DNA of 64,000 nucleotides from Mortierella alpina. Taxonomy: Eukaryota; Mortierellomycota; Mortierellomycetes; Mortierellales; Mortierellaceae. The stretch's first letter is position 1. Each line of letters starts with the position of its first letter. The notes under the pieces were generated by a model that saw only the letters and a program-made list of their open reading frames with translations, did no database searches and was not told the DNA's origin. Made by a program: the position numbers and the translations under genes. Shown here one piece after another: positions 56,226 to 64,000 of this stretch. The stretch is from the NCBI GenBank assembly GCA_029449245.1, contig JANATF010000001.1, forward strand, positions 310,001 through 374,000. Reading direction: 5' to 3'.

Positions 56226-57303
56226 AAGCGCGCCCTACACCTGGGAAGAAAAAGGGGCGATCTAGGTATGTATACTACTACTAGACACATTGAATGGGCG
56301 CGATATCTACCATATAAAAGTCGGTTAAAGGAACCTGAGGTGCAAAGCGAAGCAAAAAGCTGAACGTTCCATTTGTCTCGATTTGCTTGGTCAACGCCAG
56401 AGTGAATTTCCTCTCACCCCTGAATTTTGGCGAGGTCCCTGTACAAATGCCCTTCACCTCCCCCCGCCCAAAGTTCACGTTGACTGATGTGAAACAGAGT
56501 ATGCCCCCTTCCTCTACCCTTCCGACAAGGCTTGAAGGAATTCGTGACAACAGCAGAGTTGAAAAGGATGCCAAGGAAAAGCTGAGGGAGACCAGAGGGT
56601 TGGGCTAGGGCGGTAGGGTAGCAGAGTGGATCGAGGTCCAGGAGAACGAACAGGTTACATTTTTTCTTTAAACACCATTGGCTCCCTCGCTCGTGGGACG
56701 CGTCCCGCGCTCTGACTGCAAACTCCTTGGATGGACTACCCAGCATGGCGTCTTTTGTTCCTTTTGTATGTTTTCACAGGCTTCTTCTAGACCGCACATA
56801 CTTCTCGCGTCATACACATCGGTTTGCACATCAAATTCCATCGCTCCTTTGCACACGTTCGCAGCTTGAAGGGTGCGTTATGCGTGGATTTTTTTTGATA
56901 GTGTGATACTTTGCAAGGGAACTAATAGGTACATGTCGCGTTTATCCGTTACAAAGGACTTCCCCCTGCAGCGTTCATGCAAAAATCGGTTGGAGAACGG
57001 ATATCCCAAACACGACGATAAAAAAAAAAAAAAAAGGCGCCCAGCGATCGATCCGTCGGGACATGAACCCTCCCAGTACTCTGACGCCCAGTTGAGGAGC
57101 ACAAGGTAATCCCTCAATCGCGATTTGAGGACATTGAAGGAGCAGTTAGCAGGTGTATTGAAACGATAACTTTTTTATTGTTGTGTAGCACCATCTCATC
57201 AAGAGTGGGGTCAAGAAAAAACAAAAGCAACGCAAAGAATACAAAAAAATCTAAAGCAAGTCTCCCCTTTCCTTGTAGGAGATGAGAGGGGAGGTTTTTT
57301 TCT
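56226..57303. other. Convergent intergenic region, no supported gene
   Basis: These 1.1 kb lie between the stops of the Rdx gene (plus) and threonine aldolase (minus). Frames on both strands are short and without domains. A 16-base poly(A) run lies at 57020-57035. Confidence 0.5.
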
Positions 57304-59447
57304 CTAGGCCTCCTTGTTGAGGATCGCGCCCCAGCGGACGAACCGGGTGCTGGCACGTTTGAAAGCCTTGCTAGCAGGGTTCTGGGACAGCCGATATTGG
57401 AACTTATGGCTCAACTTCTTCTTATCGACAGCGGTCTGGGGTCGATCCGACAATTGACTCACCAAGGCTCGAGCCTCAAACTCTTGCAGATCCAAGGACT
57501 GTGTGCTTCGAAGGCCCATGCCCCCTTTCCCACCTCGTAGGATCGCGTCCGCCTGTGTGGCGGTGGTTGTTGTTGATTGGACCAACTGGCTATTACGATG
57601 GGCGTGTTTTTTTTGGAGCGCCTCGAGTTGTTCGTATTCTCGCACTTTGATCAACATCATCTCTGGTTCGTAAGCGCTCATGGGACGCTCTTGAGAGGCG
57701 CAACTTTTGGTCCCGCGCCGCACTTGCCTATTGACGAACGCCAGGGGTTCTTGTGACAGCTCAGAGGCAGCAGACATGGGTTCTGGATCCGAGGTATGGT
57801 CCTCAAACAGACAACGCTTTATGTTGAGGGAATTCAAACGCTGTGAAAGCTCGTCCTCTTGATCGACCGAGGTCGCCTCCGAGACGATCGAGGCAGCATT
57901 GGAGTACTGTTGTCTTGATGATAGAGACGACAACCGATGCTGTTGCTGGCGACCGACCTGCAGGCCTACGACGGGACTATTAGGTGTGTTGGGTTGCTCT
58001 TCATAGATACTACTAGGTTGTGAACGCATCGCGGCTCTTGTGAGATCCAGCGAGACCTTCATCCGTGGAGTGCATGCCATCTTACGCAAGACCTCAATAA
58101 ACCGTTCCACAGCCTCATCTGAGATCTGATAATGCAACACAATGCGTGCCGCAAACCCACTGCCGCTAATCTTGATGTTCTCTTTGGCAAGCTCGACAAT
58201 CAAATCATCGACGGTGAAGCCTGCATCCGTGGTGTCGACCCAGACCATGTTGGTGTCGACAGGATGGGTGATTTGACACCCGATTTGCAAAAACACGCGC
58301 TCGAGCCACTTGGCCCGTCGATGTGTGTCCCCCATCGTTGGCCAATTGGTATTGATCCCCCAGAGAGCGGCTTCAGCGAGTATGCCGGCCTGGCGCCAGC
58401 CACCGCCAAAGAGCAGACGGAAATGACGCGCTTTCTTGATGCTGGCCTTATTACCGACAAGGATGGAACCGATCGGTGCGCCAATGCCTTTGGAAAGACA
58501 GAGTGAGATGGTATCAAAATGACTGCAGTACTCCTTCAAGGAGATGCCGGTCGCGATACTGGCGTGCCAGAGTCGTGCTCCATCGAGATGGAGTTTGATA
58601 TTGTGTTCTTGGGTCAATGCGCGGATGCGCTCGATCTCGTCGATAGGCATAATCGTGCCGTTCAACGTGTTCTCGAGCGAGACGACGCGTGTGGGTGCAT
58701 AGTGGACATCGACATCGAGGACCAGACGGGAGGCAATATCGTCGACTGTGAGGTATTTGCCGTTCTCGGGTGTGATCGGGTACACAGCAGCTTGAGAATG
58801 GAACGAGATACCGCCTGCCTCATAATTGAAGACGTGAGACCGAATATCAACAATGGCTGATTGAGGTGGGTTGTTCAGATGGACGCGATGGGCTAGTTGA
58901 TTTGTCTACGAGGAAAGGAAGAGGGCGGGGGTGGTAGGGGCCACACAGATTAAAAAAATGTCAAACGTTGTTGTATTACAAATGGATGGCATTATGCAGA
59001 AGTAGGCAGAAGGAATGCGATGTATCCGTTAGACCACCCATGTACTCTTCCTTCTCCCACTCCCCCCTCCTTCCCTCTCTTACCCCCCCTTTTTTTTTCT
59101 TGCATGAATGGCAAATCTGAGATAATGCAAATGCAATTATAACGTTACCATAGTCCCGGAGGAGCAGAAGAGTGCAGCTTCGTGGCCGCATAGCGTGGCA
59201 ACATAGTTCTCCAGCTTCTTAACAGAGTCATCTTCATCATAAACATCGTCTCCGAGCGAGGATTTCATCATGGCCACAAACATTTCAGGCGTTGGAGCGG
59301 TTGCTTTGATTGTCAGGACAGAATACTAATGTCAGTATATGCCTCTTCGGGTCTACGCAGCAGCACAACGATCCTACCGTTTCACTTACAAGTATCACTC
59401 CGGAAGTCAGAGTAGGGGAGAGGGTTGACCGATTTTGATTCAGACAT
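57304..59447 (-). CDS. GLY1: Low-specificity L-threonine aldolase with long C-terminal extension
   Basis: The enzyme splits threonine to glycine and acetaldehyde with pyridoxal phosphate, a main glycine source in fungi. Three exons, 59447-59390, 59303-59149 and 58905-57304, close in frame to 604 residues. Conserved blocks: SDFRSDTSTAPTPEMFVAMM, LGDDVYDEDDSVKKLE, LFCSSGTMTNQLAHRVHLNN, HLDGARLWHAS and the cofactor lysine in LCLSKGIGAPIGSILVG, then RLLFGGGWRQAGILAEAAL. The aldolase ends near residue 370 (yeast Gly1 has 387). The remaining 230 or so residues are polar, rich in Ser and Gln, with a predicted helical stretch around EYEQLEALQKKHAHR and a basic end (KKKLSHKFQYRLSQNPASK). I do not recognise this tail; the frame is continuous with the enzyme in the same exon. 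Confidence 0.94.
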
Positions 59448-62400
59448 GACTGTAAACACTATGCTGTCGTGACAGTGAGAGGTTCTGACTGATGGGTGCG
59501 TGTTGAAAGGATAAGTGTTAGAAGGCAGGAGATAACGATAGCCAAGGTAGAGGGCGGTGGGTGGAGGCAATGAGGCGCAACGGTAAGATCGGGGAGGGGT
59601 CAAGGACTCTTTTAAACGTCTGTTCCTTGACAGATGCAAGGTACAATTAAAAAGCTGTTTGCTATGTTTGCAGGGGAGAAGACGGGGGTAGGCGTGCTTG
59701 ATGAAATAGGGTGGTCCACACGGAGGATAAAAAAAACGTTGATTCTGTTGTGAGCTTTTTCGGGGGCACGGGGCGCTTAGACCAGGTCAAGAAGGAGCTG
59801 AGCAAACCAGGAACAACAAAAAGGACTTCTGGAGAATGGGGAGCAAAAATGATTGTAGATATCACTTTTTACTTTCCACTGGGTATTTATATAGTCAAAA
59901 CGCTCGCCCGTGTAAGTAAGCAAAGGGCATGATAAAGAGGATAGGGTTGCATGATGAGAACAAAGGGCTGAAACGAATGAATGGAACGGTAGCCTGTAGA
60001 GTGTTACAGGTGAGGACAAAAGTGCGTACTTTGATGGATCGTGCTGAACCGTGCGATGAAAGATCCCGATATTAGACGTAGCAGATGTGGAGAGCAGACT
60101 AACGCCGGGTATAAAGGATGATGAGAGTGGATGCCGGCTGTCGGAGGTATTATTAATGTAGCGAGAGGAACGATACGCAAGGGAGGGATGTGCGAGTAAT
60201 GGTGATGATGGCAGAGAGATGGCCGTTGAGGATGATGATGCTGGCAGTGAGAGATAATCGAAACGAGAAAATGTGCGAAATTGGGCAACCGGTGCGAGCA
60301 TTTATAGTACTGCGTGGATCAACGGCACCGCGTCCTCGTTCCCTCTCGTGCGTTTTACCTGAATGGATGTATCTGTGAATGTATGCAAAAGAACGCCGAT
60401 GCAAGCAAGGCACATACACAGAATGGTTGGACCTCTCTCACTCCCTCTTCTGAGCTCTATCCTGCTCTATTATGAGCGGCGACAGTACACAAGTAAACGC
60501 GCAATCATCTAGGTTCAAGTCGCCCCTCATCTGCCTATCGTTGATTGCAGTGAAAGGACGAGGGGAAGGGAGTGTGTGTGTGTGGCCACTGGCATTCAGC
60601 CTGGCCATCCTGACTACCAGGACCAACAAAACAATTGGCATTGTGGAGTGGAGCAGAACTGACGCCATGCTTGCTCCCACAAAGGTTCCTATTGTATGTC
60701 GTCCCGATTATATAGCGAATCTAAACAAAGCACATGTACAGTACAGGGAGCACGAGCTGCTCGACAGTGCAAAGGTGAAAATCGAGAAGAGAATGGAGGA
60801 GGGGACAAGCAGACAACGATTGAATAACAGACTGCATATCATTAAAAGGGAGACAATAATTTCCATATACCTGCGCTGTCATATTGGAAGATTCAAGGGG
60901 CGAGAAACAGCAAACTTCTCTTTTGCTTCTTTTCGTTCATGCCATGGTAGGACCCGGAGTATCCTAATTCTCTTATCCTGGGTCCAACCCCAAAAGTTGC
61001 TTTCGAGGAGACCACTCGGGTGGGCGAGAGAACGAGAGAACACCTTGGCGATAAAGAGAAGCGAGACCATCAACGAAAGCACGCGTTGGTAGCACTATTT
61101 CGCCACTCCATGTCCGTCGGCCGATTAAACCTGCGCCAGATTTGAACAAGGAAACCGCTGTTTCCTAGACTTTATTCATGTAAAATATGCATTTTGGGGG
61201 GAAGACAAGAGTGAGGACTCTAGAGAAAGTCTCACGGAAGAGCGTACTCGGTTGTGCACGGCTCTCTGTTCTAATTCTCATGATAGCGACAATGAAGTCA
61301 AGATCGATTTGTTACGATAGCCATGGGAGATGGCGGTAGCGAAATGGCAAGAGAAACAAGGAACACGGCAAGGAAGAGAGACCCGGTCTGCAGCGTTCTT
61401 GCGTGGACTAGCGCGAACGCGACCGTCCACATCGCCTGTCGGCCATTGAATTGTCACCCCTCGCCATGCAATGGCACCAAGGTCATATCCGATGGCCACT
61501 CGTGGCTTTCTAATCGATCGATCGTGGTGCTGGACAGGTTTAGAAAAGGGGTGGTCGCAAGGGAAGCCCCCAGTTCTCGTTCAACCTCAGAGTCTAGAGG
61601 CTTCTAGCCAGCTCACCACGGACTGATGTATCATGAAAGGTCTGTGATACGGTCGATCTTTGTTGACACAACCAGCCTGTTCAACTCCCTCTCCCTCTTT
61701 CTCTCTGCCCCCTAACCTCTCCTTCCTACGTCGCAGTGGCCTTGACTAGACTGTTGACTCTTTGTGTTGCCATCGCATTAGTCACAAAGAACACTATCAC
61801 TGGGACAAAGGACATCCAAAGGCCGACGCAATGATTCAGTTCTGTGTCCCTGTTCTTTGGTGTTGCTTTGTTGTCGCTTTTCATCCCCTGAACACAAAAT
61901 CGCCTCTTGAAATTCTACGTATATGGGCGCCCTGATCTGTTTCGCTCTCGACCTTACTGCGCTCCCGTACTCAGCACTGTGCTTGGTGATGGCTCATCAG
62001 ACTGCTGTCAGTCTATGTGTCAGTCTGCCTGAGTGTGTATGTTTGTCCGTGCACGCTTCAGCTCGTTGGCCCGCTCTCCCTCTTTTCTTTTTGTTCTAGA
62101 GGGCTGAGCACTCAGAACCGTCGCAAATGTTTTTTTTTTTTTTTTTTTTTTTTTTTTGCATGGTCGCTTTATTGTCCGATTGGAGCAGACCAGAAGGGAA
62201 CTAGGAGTGGTTGAGTGAAGGAAAAGGCAAGGGCAGGTGGCAAGCACGAAAGTGATCGAGGACCCACAATGAGGATGCTTGTCTTTTCCAGCTCTCTGTC
62301 TCCCTTGATCTTTGCGCAAGGAGATTCGGTACGTGCAGAGACAGCTTTAGCATTAGACGAGGAAATACGCCCAGACGAAACAGGTGCTCCTATCCAGGTT

Positions 62401-63510
62401 GAGCTCGCCAGCACGGTGTCCCCTTGCTCTATGCCACAAGGGGAAGCCATTCAATTGAAACTGACCCTCCCCCTCTTCGAAAACGCGCCTGGTCCCCGTG
62501 TTCCGCGATCGCAATAAAGTCGCTACCAGCGCCTCATTTAAATCTGCATGAGATCGCATTAACACAGGAGATTTTGAGTGAAGACCCAAAAAAAAAGCCC
62601 ATCTGTTGCCAAGCGAGCATCGCGAGGCTGCTAGGTATTTAGTCAAACAATAGGAAATGAAATCAAGGAGAGTAATAAGAACACTGGAGGGGATGCCACG
62701 TTCGAAATGTCATTCCTACTGTCAGTGTTCATTTCCGAGGCGCATGTTATTTCTCTTCTTTGTCTTTCATCCACTGTTCAGCGGAATGTTCCTGCGCGTG
62801 CGTTCATATGTTCATGCTCCTCGTGCTCACATGCTTCTGACCAGACAAAAAATGCCTTGCCGCGATCAATGGGCTTGGGGGGAGGATCCTCGCCAGGAAT
62901 GCCTCTGCTTCTCCTTGCATTTGAGGCGCGTGTGGCCTATGTAGGAGACGGCGTTCTATTCTCATCTAATTCAGGAACAGAGTGCCTCCTGATACAGGCA
63001 GCACCAAAGAGCACCTAACGTCGGCCATCAGTGCTCTTTTATTTTTTCTTCTTTGACGAGGGCAGTTTTTACTGTACTCGCGCCTTCTGAGCCGTTGCGC
63101 GGAGCCTCCTAGATTCTATTCCCTATTATTGCGTGTCCTATTCTCCTAGTTCTCTAGGAAAAGATGGAGGAGTTGCGATAATATGCCAAAAGACGCGAGA
63201 ATGTTGTCAAGCCAACGCGTTCCCCAAAAGGGTTGCGCGATTGTGGAGGCGTGAGAGGACCGTGTTGAGGTGGCTTTGAATTCATGAACGCAAGCCCAGG
63301 TGTGTCAAAACCGGCACACTCCCTCTCCCTGGGCCTAGAGTTCAACCAAACTCAACTTAATCACCCGTCGCAGGCGAAACGAAGCACAGCAGGTAAATGG
63401 CCCAGCAACACCATTAGTCGAACATGGGCAGGATAGGGCATGCGGCAGTATGTAACCTGGATCAGCATTTCTGACCCAACTATGCCTCAATCCATCTTTT
63501 GTCCTTGGGA
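59448..63510. other. Gene-poor region, 4 kb
   Basis: This is the longest stretch without a supported gene. Open frames of 100-206 codons occur (for example 60472-61092 plus and 59777-60301 minus) but show no domain, have unbiased composition and lack good splice partners. The notable element is the poly(T) run near 62.1 kb. The promoters of threonine aldolase and NAT1 lie at the two ends. It could hold decayed genes, a non-coding RNA or an old insertion. Confidence 0.5.
62130..62157 (-). repeat. Poly(T) of 28, read as poly(A) after an AATAAA on the minus strand
   Basis: Read on the minus strand, AATAAA (complement at 62168-62173) is followed by ten bases and then A28. That arrangement is what a reverse-transcribed polyadenylated RNA leaves in the genome. 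No target-site duplication adjacent to the run was found by eye, and the DNA upstream on the minus strand has no recognisable protein. Confidence 0.7.
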
Positions 63511-64000
63511 ATGTCTGGTGGCCAGATCGTCATGAGGGAATTGCCACAGAAGGAAGCCAACTTGTTCAAGCAGATCTTGGTAGGAACACAAGGGGATCCG
63601 AGTGCATGCTTTTTCTTTCAAGGAGACATGGTTACTGGATGTCATTTTTATTTTTGAAGGCTGCTGGATCTGATCAAGTTACTCGTCTATGAATCCCGTA
63701 GAAATGCTACGAGAACAAGCAGTACAAGAAGGGTCTCAAAGGATCAGAGCAAATCTTGAAAAAGTTTCCCGAGCATGGAGGTGAGTGGACCCAGTGGACG
63801 AGAGAAGTTCTTGCAGAGGCGCTACATAAGGCCCATACAGATCACTTACTACGATCCCCTGCTTTCCACGTCGCCAACTTTTTTTTTGTTTTTGGTTCGT
63901 GTAGAGACTATGGCCCTGAAGGGTTTATTCCTGAACCACCTGGACAAGAAGGAGGAAGCCTACGATTTTGTCAAGAAGGGTCTCCGCCATGACTTGAGGA
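63511..64000 (+). CDS. NAT1: NatA auxiliary subunit Naa15/Nat1, N-terminal part (runs off the window)
   Basis: Naa15 anchors the N-alpha-acetyltransferase A complex to the ribosome with TPR repeats. Exons 63511-63579, 63702-63780 and 63905 to the window edge join in frame. The protein begins [20 protein letters not shown], then [58 protein letters not shown], closely matching the first two TPR units of yeast and human Naa15 (LPxKExxLFKxIL, HGETLAMKGL, EEAYxxVxxGLRxDL). The rest of the gene, over 800 residues in the family, lies beyond position 64000. Confidence 0.94.

Noticed and set aside
60472-61092. Plus-strand frame of 206 codons
   Set aside because: No domain, no biased codon use, no leader or intron pattern like the real genes here; chance length in a G/C-balanced region is possible.
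62116-63373. CCGTCGCA repeated at 62119 and 63366 as target-site duplication of a retrocopy
   Set aside because: Only eight bases match, and the left copy does not directly abut the poly(T) run, so it is not a convincing duplication.

Overview
The window is nuclear DNA of a filamentous fungus, most likely an early-diverging one of the Mucoromycota/Mortierella type. This placement is inferred from gene content and style, not from a marker gene. Protein genes are cut by many short GT-AG introns, mostly 50-180 bases. Coding and upstream DNA is rich in simple-sequence runs. The genes are eukaryotic (Argonaute, KEOPS kinase, SNAPc, MICOS, ribosome-bound Hsp70, Dnmt2), and phenylalanine synthesis uses a bacterial-style bifunctional enzyme. 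I rebuilt 26 genes by joining exons by eye; codon phase closes in all but one. I saw no tRNA, rRNA, CRISPR array or intact transposon.

Layout. 1-882: 3' end of an Argonaute gene. 2.6-12.2 kb: PI4P 5-kinase (MSS4), bifunctional histidine enzyme HIS7 and a tail-anchored inositol-polyphosphate 5-phosphatase, so a maker and a likely remover of PI(4,5)P2 lie about 3 kb apart. 14.0-16.6 kb: a multi-pass membrane protein. 16.8-25.8 kb: a minus-strand run of ETP1/BRAP2, BUD31, MIC10, a VAMP7-type SNARE and a mitochondrial ABC1-family kinase. 26.4-31.4 kb, plus strand: chorismate mutase-prephenate dehydratase, the OPI3 phospholipid methyltransferase (with one splice junction that does not close) and CDK1. 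31.5-34.3 kb: EIF1AD and VMA9 diverge from a 300-base promoter, followed by BUD32. 36.5-41.6 kb: three less familiar genes: a methyltransferase-like protein with an N-myristoylation signal, a small protein ending in a CaaX box, and a Ser-rich protein. 42.2-49.1 kb: SSB-type Hsp70 and DNMT2 diverge from 233 bases, then ILV3. 50.7-59.4 kb: a Zap1-like zinc-finger factor with Cys-pair and His-rich tracts, SNAPC3, an Rdx/SelW-like protein and threonine aldolase with a long tail. 59.4-63.5 kb: gene-poor, with a poly(T) run. 63.5 kb to the end: start of the NatA subunit NAT1/NAA15.

Most genes are unrelated housekeeping functions and there is no biosynthetic or defence island. The observations most worth following are the chorismate mutase-prephenate dehydratase fusion, the Cys-pair/His-rich zinc-finger regulator, the adjacent pair of putative lipid-anchored proteins, and the frame break in OPI3. 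I did not find a clearly new multi-gene system.
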